DNA from: Paenibacillus tengchongensis
GTDB taxonomy: Bacteria; Bacillota; Bacilli; Paenibacillales; Paenibacillaceae
Direction: 5' to 3'
Assembly (NCBI RefSeq): GCF_008973665.1
Contig: NZ_WACP01000012.1
Location: forward strand, 179,415-243,414
Length of the DNA: 64,000 nt
The translations under genes were made by a program, and so were the position numbers. Position 1 is the first letter of the stretch. Every line of letters starts with the position of its first letter. This document shows positions 18,300-26,028 of the stretch, piece by piece. The notes below the pieces were generated by a model. It was not told the origin of the DNA. It ran no database searches and saw only the letters and a program-made list of their open reading frames with translations.

Positions 18300-19078
18300 C
18301 TCTCCTGCATCATCCGGCGAATGGTTCTGCTTCTCTCCATAAACTCGGCACTGTCCCGCTTGTCCTCATAAGGCATTCCGAAGACGGCGGAATTATCGAG
18401 TAATTCGGGAGCCTCCGCAGTCCCCGCCTTGCCCGCCGGCATCACGAGGATGCGCTGGCCAAGCAAGATCGCTTCTTCCACGTCATGGGTCACAAACAGC
18501 GCCGTGGCCGGATGCTCCTGCCAGCCCGCGAGGAACAGCCGCTGCAGTCCCTCACGGGTCATGGCGTCAAGCGCGGAGAACGGCTCGTCCAGCAGCAGGA
18601 TCGCCGGCTGGATGGCGAAGGCGCGGGCAATCGCCACGCGCTGCTGCTGGCCGCCGCTGAGCGACAGCGGGTAACGGCCTGAGAGTCCCGCAATGCCCAT
18701 TGCCGTAAGCCACCGCTCAATCTGCGCTTCCCGCGCCGCCTTGTCCGCCTCGCCCGGACGGGCAATCTTCAGCGCAATGTCGATATTGTCATGGACCGTC
18801 TTCCAGGGCAGCAATCCGTAATTCTGGGGTACAAGTCCGACTAAAGTATGCTGATCATGCACCGTTCTGCCGTTGAACAGCAGCTTGCCCCCATATCCGG
18901 GCAGCAGACCGGCAATCGCCCGCAGCAGCGTCGATTTGCCGCTGCCGGATGGGCCGAGCACCGTATAAATCCCGAACTCGGGCAGGCTCAGATTCAGCTT
19001 TCCGAGCACAGGCTCCCCGTTGCTGTAAGAGACCTGCAGATCTTCAATTTGCAGTCCGTTACTCTCCAAACTGGACAT
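18290..19078 (-). CDS. ABC transporter ATP-binding protein, NitT/TauT family
   Basis: A 262-residue ATPase. Walker A is GPSGSGKST (residues about 38-46), the Q-loop is VPQNYGLLPW, the signature is LSGGQQQRVAIARA, Walker B is ILLLDEPFSALD, and the switch His is in FVTHDVEEA. WLTAMGIAGLSGRYPLSLSG precedes the signature as in SsuB/TauB. The gene overlaps both the binding protein (20 bp) and the permease (10 bp), so the three are one transcription unit. Confidence 0.9.
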   Translation of the reverse strand: MSSLESNGLQIEDLQVSYSNGEPVLGKLNLSLPEFGIYTVLGPSGSGKSTLLRAIAGLLPGYGGKLLFNGRTVHDQHTLVGLVPQNYGLLPWKTVHDNIDIALKIARPGEADKAAREAQIERWLTAMGIAGLSGRYPLSLSGGQQQRVAIARAFAIQPAILLLDEPFSALDAMTREGLQRLFLAGWQEHPATALFVTHDVEEAILLGQRILVMPAGKAGTAEAPELLDNSAVFGMPYEDKRDSAEFMERSRTIRRMMQERWQ

Positions 19079-20093
19079 CGGAGATCACTTCTTCAGCCGA
19101 TAGATTTTTGGTCAGCAGCCCCTTCTCCCGCGCCCAAGCAAAGGCTTGTTCCACCTGCTTCACATCCACCTGGACAGCCGGCTGGTAGTCGGGAACGGTA
19201 ATCTGATCCTTCAGTGTATCCGGAAAGCCTACTTCCTTGATAATCAGATCGATATATTCCGACTGGTCATGCGATTTCATATAAGCGACAGCTTCGTCAT
19301 AAGCTGCATACATATCGCGGATGGCTTGTCCCTTCGCATCGATGACAGTTTGCGGGAAGGCAAGCACGAACGGATTAATTCCCGCACTGTCCGTAGTACC
19401 AAGCACGCGCAGTCCGGCAGCTGTTCCCATCGTTACGTAAGGCTCGGGCAGCACGGCGGCATCGGCCTTCTGATTCTTCAGCAGCTCCAGCCGGGTCGGA
19501 ATTTGCGGCACTTCCGTAACCGTAATATCGTCCTCGGTAAGGCCGGCCTGCTTCAGCATCGTAGCCATTGTGTATTGGGTAGAGGTATTCTTGGACAGAA
19601 TGACCGTCTTGCCCTTCAGGTCCTTCACGTCTTGAATGCCGTCATTGCCGGTCAGCAGGCTGAACTGCCCGGTGGTGGTGCTGGTGATTTTCACATTCAA
19701 ATCCGCTTCATTATAAATGGAAATCGCCACCAGATCGGCGCTGATACCGTCCACCTTGCCGGCCTGGAAAGCAACGTCGCGGTCTTTGGCGCTCTTGAAG
19801 TTCTGGATGTCCAGCTTCACATTATGCTTCAGGTCATAGCCCTGTTCATGCGCGATGATAAAAGGAATGGCATCGATCGACGGCAGCAGCCCGAGTGTGA
19901 CCACAGCCGGTTCAGCGGCAGCAGCCTCCTCTCCTCCGGCGTTCGCTCCTGCAGCTTCCCCGCTGCCCGAAGCAGCCTCATTATTCCCGTTATTTCCGGC
20001 GTTATTTGCCGCTCCGCAGCCTGCTGCGAGCAGACTCAGCACAGTCAGCAGCATCACCAGCAGCATCCATTGTTTCCCGTTTCTTCTCTTCAT
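19059..20093 (-). CDS. Substrate-binding lipoprotein of the NitT/TauT-like importer
   Basis: A 344-residue lipoprotein from the ATG at 20093, chosen because GGAGG lies 11 nt upstream; an in-frame ATG at 20120 lacks a site. The lipobox LLAAGC is near residues 20-25, followed by an Asn/Gly/Glu/Ala linker. The mature part starts VVTLGLLPSIDAIPFIIAHE and includes KLDIQNFKSAKDRDVAFQAG and DLKGKTVILSKNTSTQYT, as in SsuA/ThiY/MetQ-like type II binding proteins. It is the first gene of its operon. I looked upstream for a TPP or S-box riboswitch, which would have named the substrate, and saw neither. Confidence 0.85.
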   Translation of the reverse strand: MKRRNGKQWMLLVMLLTVLSLLAAGCGAANNAGNNGNNEAASGSGEAAGANAGGEEAAAAEPAVVTLGLLPSIDAIPFIIAHEQGYDLKHNVKLDIQNFKSAKDRDVAFQAGKVDGISADLVAISIYNEADLNVKITSTTTGQFSLLTGNDGIQDVKDLKGKTVILSKNTSTQYTMATMLKQAGLTEDDITVTEVPQIPTRLELLKNQKADAAVLPEPYVTMGTAAGLRVLGTTDSAGINPFVLAFPQTVIDAKGQAIRDMYAAYDEAVAYMKSHDQSEYIDLIIKEVGFPDTLKDQITVPDYQPAVQVDVKQVEQAFAWAREKGLLTKNLSAEEVISDVQFGE

Positions 20094-20407
20094 GAATCTC
20101 GTAGCCTCCATCTCATCCATGCATTGTACGTTGCTGCAGCCGCAGCAGCTCTCTCTTCCGTTTCCGCTCCGGGCCTCATTCCTTCTCCCCCGCCGCAGCG
20201 CGCTGTAAAACCCTCTTTTCGCCTCCTCAAAACCATGCGCATTAATTCACAAAGGGGGATGCGGCTTGGACAGTCCTTGCGGAAACCTTAAGTAATGCAA
20301 TTTTACACCCATCGTCCGATTTTGTATATTTTTAAATTTAAATAAAATAGCCGGTATAAGCAAAGCCCTCTGTGCACAGACGGCACAGAGGGCTCCGGGA
20401 TTCACGC
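20094..20407. other. Leader of the NitT/TauT-like importer and 3' end of the ger operon
   Basis: This 314-bp gap holds the terminator of the ger operon at 20364-20394 and, nearer the binding-protein gene, a GC-rich stretch with no gene. No riboswitch fold that I know is recognisable. Confidence 0.4.
20364..20394 (-). terminator. Terminator of the gerA-type operon
   Basis: A 12-bp perfect stem AGCCCTCTGTGC/GCACAGAGGGCT with a 7-nt loop, followed on the minus strand by TTTGCTTAT. It starts 14 bp after the gerAC stop. Confidence 0.85.
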
Positions 20408-21508
20408 CTACATATATTTTCCGTAGTCCTTGATCTTCACTTTGGCACGGCAGTCCACTTCCACTTCGGGGAATGTTTCCCGCCAATCCATAGCCTTCCA
20501 GGCCTTGTAGCTTAGTCTGCCCCGGACATATTGCCCGAAGCCTAGCGCGTCCGTCTTCTTCTGCTGCATCTGCCGGATCAGCTGCTCCGCCTTGTCTTCA
20601 ATGGAAAGGGACAATTCTTTCTCCAGCTCGTGCCGGTCCTTCTCTTCCCTCAGCGTACGCTCCCCGGTATAATCCAGTACAGAGCCCTGAAGTGAGACGT
20701 ACAGATCGACCTTAAATCTGCCGTCCTGCATGCGGTGAACCTTCACCTTCCGCTTGCTGGTAACGGAGCTGAACACGACCACCTCAGGCTTGCCGATGGT
20801 ATCCCCAAGGTTTATCGCGGCTTCGCCGCGCTTCAGGTTGCCGCGGCAAAGGGCAAAGATCAAGCCTTCTTTGACGGGAACCCTCATGACCACGCGGTCG
20901 CCTGCAAATAACGCAATCCCGGTCACCCGCACTTTACTGCCGCCGTCTGCAACTATAGGGGCGATAACATCGATGCCGTCATCGTTGTAGTCTCTGGAGA
21001 ATTCATATAACGTTGTAGCTGGTATATTGTTGCCCGCCGCTTCTTTTTCAAGCAGATGCGTAATATACCGCCCCGTATCCGCATGGGGCTTATGCTCTGC
21101 CGCCAGCAGTTCACCGGCTTTGCCGTCCACCACCGTTAACTTCACGCTGAAGCCGACCGACGGGTCGCGGAGCTGGGTCTCAACGTATTTCCACAGCCCC
21201 TTTTCCGCCAGATCTATGCCGAACAGCAGCTCCCGCATTTGCCCGCTGACCATGCGCAGATCGGTCTGTCTGGAGAAGACCAGCCTCGCTTCCTTGACGC
21301 TGTTTGTTTCCGCCTGCAGGATTTCCCGCTTCAGTTCCGCGTTCGGATCGATGACGGGAATACTGGCCGTTACCAGCAGCTTGTCTCCATCTGCCTGGTC
21401 TAACGCAATGGTCTGTACCATTCCCAGCTTGTCCAAAATACGCTGATCCGTACTGCACCCGGTAAGCAGTAGTACAAGCATGAGCATCCCTGCAATTTTG
21501 TTAACCAC
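20408..21508 (-). CDS. gerAC: Ger(x)C-type spore germination lipoprotein
   Basis: A 366-residue lipoprotein subunit of a germinant receptor in the inner spore membrane. The lipobox is LLLTGC, with Cys near residue 18. IALDQADGDKLLVTASIPV, FSRQTDLRMVSGQMRELLFG and the C-terminal ALGFGQYVRGRLSYKAWKAM are Ger(x)C hallmarks. The C-terminal third is the conserved domain 3. It overlaps the permease subunit gene by 8 bp and ends the operon at a strong terminator. The symbol denotes the family; which of several paralogous receptors this is cannot be told. Confidence 0.9.
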   Translation of the reverse strand: MVNKIAGMLMLVLLLTGCSTDQRILDKLGMVQTIALDQADGDKLLVTASIPVIDPNAELKREILQAETNSVKEARLVFSRQTDLRMVSGQMRELLFGIDLAEKGLWKYVETQLRDPSVGFSVKLTVVDGKAGELLAAEHKPHADTGRYITHLLEKEAAGNNIPATTLYEFSRDYNDDGIDVIAPIVADGGSKVRVTGIALFAGDRVVMRVPVKEGLIFALCRGNLKRGEAAINLGDTIGKPEVVVFSSVTSKRKVKVHRMQDGRFKVDLYVSLQGSVLDYTGERTLREEKDRHELEKELSLSIEDKAEQLIRQMQQKKTDALGFGQYVRGRLSYKAWKAMDWRETFPEVEVDCRAKVKIKDYGKYM

Positions 21509-22583
21509 CGGATTTCTCCCCTTTCTTCTGGATAAGCAGTACAGTAATCAGCAGCACAGGTAACCCAAAAGCTACGCCGGTAGTAATATTGCCGAGAAAA
21601 CTGATCCAGGCATCGATCTCATCAATGGTCTTGGGCAGAAATGAGATTCCGTAAGTGATTGCAAGCAGGACAAAGGCCAGCACCTGACGCTTCAACCGCG
21701 GAACGATTCTCCCGGCTGTCTCGACCGCCCCCCACCAGTACATCACTACCGTCATCAGCACGAGGAACATAAAAAAGCCGTATAGCAGGTTCTCCAGGCG
21801 CTCCACGAACGGAAATTGGATATACGCCAAAATATCGAGCAGGGGATACAGCAGCTGTTTAAGCTGGTCCGAGCTGAAAATACCAAAGCTGACCAGCCCT
21901 AGGTTGATATAGCTGACAGATAGATAGGCATTGCCCGCCTGGATGGCGGCCATCATTTTTTTTCGCCGGTCAATATAAGGAAACAGCAGTATCGATATCT
22001 CATATCCCAGAAAGGCTCCATACACTTCAAGTAATCCTTTGAACTGGTTATGCCCGCCCTGCAAAATAAACGGAGTCAGCCGTACCCAGTTGAAATCCGG
22101 CAGCACCCATAAGAGCAGCAAATACATCCATGCTGTAATCCAGAAGAACATCGTTGCCGCCCGGGAAATCGTATAGATCCCCTTAGTGATCAGCATAAAA
22201 GCCAAAATATCGAACATCAGCTTGAACAACATCGGATTGGTCGTCGGGAAGGCCAGCATTTGAAACAGCAGCACATATTTTTTGCCGATGACACAGCCGA
22301 ACATCATCCAGACCGCAGTTAGTCCCATATAAAACGGATACAATAAGGGCTTCGGAATAGACTGCTCCATAATTTCAAACACCGAACGCCCATTGCCTAG
22401 CTTGTATACGAGAGAAATCAGATAAATATTGAAGCCGGACAGCAGAAAGCAGGGAATCAGGATCAGCCAGCCATTCGTGCCGAAGTAATCGGCCAGCGTG
22501 CGCGGCAAGGTAAAGACCACGATCCCCACCTGGCTCATATAGACAAGAACGGCTAGATTAAAGGGGCGGATTTTCTCGTTCAT
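21501..22583 (-). CDS. gerAB: Spore germination permease, GerAB/YndE family
   Basis: A 360-residue amino-acid-permease-like subunit of the receptor with about ten hydrophobic spans. GIVVFTLPRTLADYFGTNGW and YEISILLFPYIDRRKKMMAA are conserved in GerAB proteins, which in known receptors hold the germinant-binding pocket. Length is typical (about 365). It lies 12 bp after gerAA and overlaps gerAC. Confidence 0.92.
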   Translation of the reverse strand: MNEKIRPFNLAVLVYMSQVGIVVFTLPRTLADYFGTNGWLILIPCFLLSGFNIYLISLVYKLGNGRSVFEIMEQSIPKPLLYPFYMGLTAVWMMFGCVIGKKYVLLFQMLAFPTTNPMLFKLMFDILAFMLITKGIYTISRAATMFFWITAWMYLLLLWVLPDFNWVRLTPFILQGGHNQFKGLLEVYGAFLGYEISILLFPYIDRRKKMMAAIQAGNAYLSVSYINLGLVSFGIFSSDQLKQLLYPLLDILAYIQFPFVERLENLLYGFFMFLVLMTVVMYWWGAVETAGRIVPRLKRQVLAFVLLAITYGISFLPKTIDEIDAWISFLGNITTGVAFGLPVLLITVLLIQKKGEKSGG

Positions 22584-22595
22584 GGAGCGAAACCA

Positions 22596-24020
22596 CTACT
22601 TTCTGTTTTTTTGCCGGATGGGGTTGGGGGTCCGGTTCTGGGTCGGACGGGTCAGCAGCAGCGAGAACGGCGCACGGATAAATACATCCTTCCAGTCTCT
22701 GCCCCTCATCGGGGCCACAGGAACAAGGTAGGAGGCTCCAAGGCTGCTCAGACTGCACAAATGGATAACAATAACGGCGATGGCGATGACAAGCCCCATG
22801 TTCCCCCATATGCCGGCAAGGATAATGATTCCGAAGCGGATCACCCGCAGCGAGGCGCTCATCAGATAATTCGGAATGACAAAGGAAGCGATCGCAGAGG
22901 ACGCCACGGAAATAATCAGGATATTGCTGGTCAGCCCAGCCTGCACCGCCGCCTGCCCGATGACAATACCGCCGACGATGCCGATCGTCTGTCCGACCTT
23001 GGTCGGCAGGCGCGCTCCGGCTTCCCGCAGCAGCTCAATCGTAAACTCCATCAGCAGCGCTTCATACACCGGCGGAAAGGGGACGCGGTTGCGCGATTCG
23101 GCCAGGGTAAGCAGCAGCGCTTCCGGGATCATTTCATAGTGAAACGTAGTCACAGCCACATACAGGGCAGTAAAAGTTAATGTGATAATCAGCGCCACAT
23201 AACGTACCAGCCGCAAGGCGGTCCCCAGCACCCAGCGTTCGTAGTAATCGTCGGAGGATGAGAAGAACTCAAAAAAAGACGCCGGGGCGCTGATCGACGT
23301 CGGGCTGTTGTCGATGAGCACAAGAATCTTGCCAGACACCAGCTTGGAGGAGGAGACGTCCGGCCGTTCCGTAGTCAGAAATTGCGGGAACACCGAGGTC
23401 TGCTTATCTTCCAGATATTGCGACAGCATCCCTCCGTCGTTGATCGCATCCGTCTCGATACGCTCGATCCGCTGCTGCAAATCCTGCACATATGCGAGGT
23501 TGGCAATATCTTTAATGTAAAGGATATATACATCGGTTTTGCTGATTTCGCCTACAGAACAATGAATCACCTTCAGGTGCGAGCTGCGGATGCGGCGGCG
23601 GATCAGTGAAATATTAGTGGTGGCCGACTCGACAAAAGCGTCATGCGGGCCGGCGATAATCGATTCCGTCTCCGATTCCGATACTGAACGCGCCTCAGGG
23701 CCATAAACATCGATTAAGTGGACAGTGTCAGCGGCAAAAACCGCCACACCGCCCTCCAGTATTCCTGTGACCGCCGTTTTGGAATCCGTTACCCGGACAA
23801 ATTGCGATTCCCGGAGCAGCTGCTCCAGCTCCTTCTTCCGCTGCAATGCCGACAGCGGGTCCAGCACCTGATTGATCAGTAGCAGATTGTCCACGGTATG
23901 GGAGAAGTAGACGATATCGGCCCCGATCTCTGGAAAATTGCGCCGTGTCAAATCCGCGCAGTCTTCAAACTCATGCAATATATGCTCAAGCGACAGACGC
24001 TCATGCTGCTCTGCCATCAT
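22596..24020 (-). CDS. gerAA: Spore germination receptor subunit GerAA
   Basis: A 474-residue subunit. Residues 1-235 are the soluble N-terminal domain (ESQFVRVTDSKTAVTGILEG, FVESATTNISLIRRRIRSS, VLIDNSPTSISAPASFFEFF). The rest is a membrane domain with about five spans containing LRLVRYVALIITLTFTALYV and REAGARLPTKVGQTIGIVGG, a strongly conserved block. In known systems the A subunit oligomerises into the ion channel that opens at germination. A sigma-G promoter precedes it, so the receptor is made in the forespore. The C-terminus ends with a basic stretch (NPIRQKNRK). Confidence 0.93.
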   Translation of the reverse strand: MMAEQHERLSLEHILHEFEDCADLTRRNFPEIGADIVYFSHTVDNLLLINQVLDPLSALQRKKELEQLLRESQFVRVTDSKTAVTGILEGGVAVFAADTVHLIDVYGPEARSVSESETESIIAGPHDAFVESATTNISLIRRRIRSSHLKVIHCSVGEISKTDVYILYIKDIANLAYVQDLQQRIERIETDAINDGGMLSQYLEDKQTSVFPQFLTTERPDVSSSKLVSGKILVLIDNSPTSISAPASFFEFFSSSDDYYERWVLGTALRLVRYVALIITLTFTALYVAVTTFHYEMIPEALLLTLAESRNRVPFPPVYEALLMEFTIELLREAGARLPTKVGQTIGIVGGIVIGQAAVQAGLTSNILIISVASSAIASFVIPNYLMSASLRVIRFGIIILAGIWGNMGLVIAIAVIVIHLCSLSSLGASYLVPVAPMRGRDWKDVFIRAPFSLLLTRPTQNRTPNPIRQKNRK

Positions 24021-24049
24021 AACCCCACGCTTTCACTGAGAGATTGTTG

Positions 24050-24079
24050 TAGTATGCCCAGGATTTGCTTAAATATTGA
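24050..24079 (-). promoter_or_regulatory. Sigma-G promoter of the ger operon
   Basis: On the minus strand TCAATA, 17 nt, then CATACTA. The -10 is a perfect match to the forespore sigma-G consensus and the -35 differs at one position from TGAATA. The -10 lies about 30 bp upstream of the gerAA ATG. Confidence 0.75.
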
Positions 24080-24278
24080 TGATTAAAAAGACCCCGGCTT
24101 ACCTCTAACCGGGCCATGCGGGGCTGCGGCTTTTGCGCCTGTCCGTTACGAAATGATGCTGCATTGCCGTTTTACGATTATGTCCTCTACACAAGGACAT
24201 CAATCTTCTTAATGCAGACAAATCAAGGAACCGACACAATATTTTTTAGTTTTTTTGTCTTTTTGGTGCGGACACACC

Positions 24279-24306
24279 TGTTAAAGTTTACGTATTGTGT
24301 TATAAT
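24279..24306 (+). promoter_or_regulatory. Sigma-A-like promoter of a small ORF
   Basis: TGTTAA, 16 nt, then a perfect TATAAT at 24301-24306. The -35 is weak. GTTTACG at 24286 and CGTAAAC at 24312 form an inverted repeat around the -10. Confidence 0.55.
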
Positions 24307-24319
24307 GTAAGCGTAAACA
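24306..24319 (+). promoter_or_regulatory. cre site (CcpA operator)
   Basis: TGTAAGCGTAAACA matches the 14-base consensus TGWAANCGNTNWCA at 13 positions. It begins at the last base of the -10, so bound CcpA would block transcription start. This predicts strong glucose repression of the small gene downstream. Confidence 0.65.
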
Positions 24320-24379
24320 TCAAAGACAACCAACATACTGAACGATCAAACCAACCATCGTCCAAGGAGGATGAAGGAA

Positions 24380-24565
24380 ATGCTGGCAGGACTGAAAGAA
24401 CTGAAGAATTGGGTAGCCGGAATGTGGGAGCCGTGGATCTCTTCCCCGGAAGATGACTACTGGAAAATTGAGTACAGCGTGGAGCGTCATCTGCACAACC
24501 CGCCGGCCCGCAGCCCGCTGACTTATGAGGAAGAATCCCGGATCAAGACAGTAAAATACCACTGA
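24380..24565 (+). CDS. Small protein of unknown function, catabolite-regulated
   Basis: A 61-residue protein from the ATG at 24380; AAGGAGG at 24364-24370 is 9 nt upstream. An in-frame ATG at 24371 directly touches the Shine-Dalgarno and is unlikely to be used. The N-terminus MLAGLKELKNWVAGMWEPW is amphipathic and Trp-rich; the rest is charged (EYSVERHLHN, TYEEESRIKTVKYH). There are no Cys residues and no membrane span. It has its own promoter, cre and terminator, so it is a real single-gene unit. I do not recognise the family. Confidence 0.7.
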   Translation: MLAGLKELKNWVAGMWEPWISSPEDDYWKIEYSVERHLHNPPARSPLTYEEESRIKTVKYH

Positions 24566-24579
24566 TCATCATTGATATA

Positions 24580-24608
24580 GCCGCTTCCCGTGAGGGGGGC
24601 GGTTTTTT
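24580..24608 (+). terminator. Terminator of the small catabolite-regulated gene
   Basis: A hairpin of CCGCTTCCC with GGGGGGCGG (some G-T pairs) followed by TTTTTT, starting 15 bp past the stop. Confidence 0.8.
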
Positions 24609-24694
24609 ATTGCACGGAGTAACCGGAAGCAGTAAGATCTGGTTATGCGAGGGGAGGCTCCTCTCGTTTAAAACTTTTTGTACAGGTGATTCTT

Positions 24695-24904
24695 ATGGAT
24701 ATCCAAAACAATAAACGGTTCATCATGCTCAGCCCGTAGAAGATTATTGCCTTGGAACTCCTGCGGGCCGGGCCTTTCCCAAGGGAGCGTGATGAAGTGA
24801 AGCCATATCTCAAAAACCGGAGGCTCGGGCTTCCGAAATCGGAACAAGCCAGCATAGAAGCCTGCACACAGCAAATTTATGAATGGACATTTGACGTTGA
24901 TTGA
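24695..24904 (+). pseudogene. Small ORF interrupted by an in-frame TAG
   Basis: ATG at 24695 has AGGTGA 6 nt upstream. The frame gives 14 codons (MDIQNNKRFIMLSP), a TAG at 24737-24739, then 54 further sense codons to a TGA at 24902 (KIIALELLRAGPFPRERD and on to IYEWTFDVD). The part after the TAG has protein-like composition, and a terminator follows at 24918. The simplest reading is a 69-residue protein gene killed by one point change, such as CAG or GAG to TAG. Restart at the TTG at codon 19 is possible but has no ribosome site. The protein family is not recognised. Confidence 0.5.
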
Positions 24905-24917
24905 ATAACACAATACT

Positions 24918-24950
24918 AAGCGGCTAGTCCATCCGCAGCCGCTTGGTTTT
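24918..24950 (+). terminator. Terminator after the interrupted small ORF
   Basis: AAGCGGCT pairs with AGCCGCTT around an 11-nt loop and GGTTTTAT follows. It starts 13 bp after the TGA of the interrupted frame. Confidence 0.7.
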
Positions 24951-25032
24951 ATCGTTCTCCCCAAAAACAAAAACCTCCCCTTACCCCGCAGGATAAAAGA
25001 AGGCTTGCACAGTTATCTCTTGAGCACGGCAG

Positions 25033-25257
25033 CTATATTTTCAGCTCCCCAAGCTTGATCAGCTCGACAACCGCTTGTGAACGGCCTTTTACATTTAATT
25101 TCTGCATAACGTTGGAGATGTGATTACGAACCGTCTTTTCGCTGATAAACAGCAGGCCGGCGATATCGCGGGTCGTTTTGTCCTGGACGAGAAGCTCAAA
25201 CACTTCCCGTTCGCGATGGGTCAACAGAAATTTGCTGTGGTGTTCGTTCCCCTTCAT
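25033..25257 (-). CDS. gerE: GerE, late mother-cell transcription regulator
   Basis: A 74-residue protein, exactly the length of Bacillus subtilis GerE, and made up almost wholly of a LuxR/GerE helix-turn-helix. LLTHREREVFELLVQDKTT and LFISEKTVRNHISNVMQKL followed by VKGRSQAVVELIKLGEL match GerE as I remember it nearly residue for residue. It binds DNA as a dimer and adjusts coat-gene expression late in sporulation. AAGGAGGGG precedes the ATG. In B. subtilis the gene is read by sigma-K; here the clearest upstream boxes resemble sigma-A. Confidence 0.95.
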   Translation of the reverse strand: MKGNEHHSKFLLTHREREVFELLVQDKTTRDIAGLLFISEKTVRNHISNVMQKLNVKGRSQAVVELIKLGELKI

Positions 25258-25289
25258 GTGGTGTCACCCCTCCTTGCTCGGGTTTGTTT

Positions 25290-25318
25290 GGTATAACAAG
25301 GTAAAGGGATACAGTCAA
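25290..25318 (-). promoter_or_regulatory. Candidate promoter of gerE
   Basis: TTGACT, 17 nt, TATACC on the minus strand, about 33 bp upstream of the gene. It fits sigma-A better than the sigma-K pattern (AC at -35, CATA---TA at -10). CATAGTATG lies a little further upstream. Confidence 0.4.
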
Positions 25319-26028
25319 ATCATACTATGTAAAGTGAACATCAATTGTGCGGTTGCTGCTTCAAAATGGGCGGGGGCCTGGGTCTAGCGGAGAGGGTGTC
25401 CGCGTAATTTATCAGGCTTTCTGCCTGCCCACCCCGTCACATTTGCGTCTAATCATCCCTGCGTGACTTCTTCGCGGGTGGTATCTCCTCTTGTCAACTC
25501 AACTCATAGCACCGCATCCCGTACCTCACTTATATTGTGCCTCTACTACTCGCCTTTCTCCTCCACTCCATCGCACCTATTGTCTCACCCTCTACACCTT
25601 AGCCGACATCTCAATCGCAACGGACTCAGGTGCTCTTATTTCTTAATTCCCCTCGGTTTGGACTGCGTTACGGACACCAGTGCACTTATTCGAGCATAAA
25701 AGCGCGGAATTCTACTATCAGGGCAGTTATAAGTGCATCTGTGTCCGTTAATTCAGAAAAACTCTCCCTTTCGCTAAAATAAGGTCCATACAGTCCGCAA
25801 GCGGAGGAATTGTTCGCAGTGGTTTGGATGGTGGGGAGTATTGGCGGAGGTTCATCCCAACTCCGTCTTGCAGCCGGAGGGATTTTCGATTATGCTGGGT
25901 ATGAAAATAATTTTCTATAATTACGTTTATAAAATAAAAATAATTTCAACACGCTATGTTCGGTGCTCCTTACACCGCGTTCGCATTCACACATTATTTC
26001 CCATATTTAATGAAAGAAGCTGGATTCC
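25319..26028. other. Intergenic stretch without a recognised gene
   Basis: About 700 bp between gerE and the RpiR gene. Short ORFs exist but have no ribosome sites and unlikely compositions. Pyrimidine-rich DNA occupies 25450-25620. The last 150 bp before the RpiR gene are AT-rich and should hold its promoter. Nothing else is seen. Confidence 0.4.

Noticed and set aside
20094..20363. TPP or S-box riboswitch upstream of the NitT/TauT-like importer
   Set aside because: Neither CTGAGA/ACCTGAT nor S-box signature blocks are present.
24737..24739. TAG as pyrrolysine or programmed readthrough codon
   Set aside because: No pylT or pylS-like gene is in the window and these organisms are not known to use pyrrolysine; a point mutation is simpler.
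24668..24970. 100-residue minus-strand ORF
   Set aside because: It is antisense to the interrupted small ORF and across its terminator, with no ribosome site.
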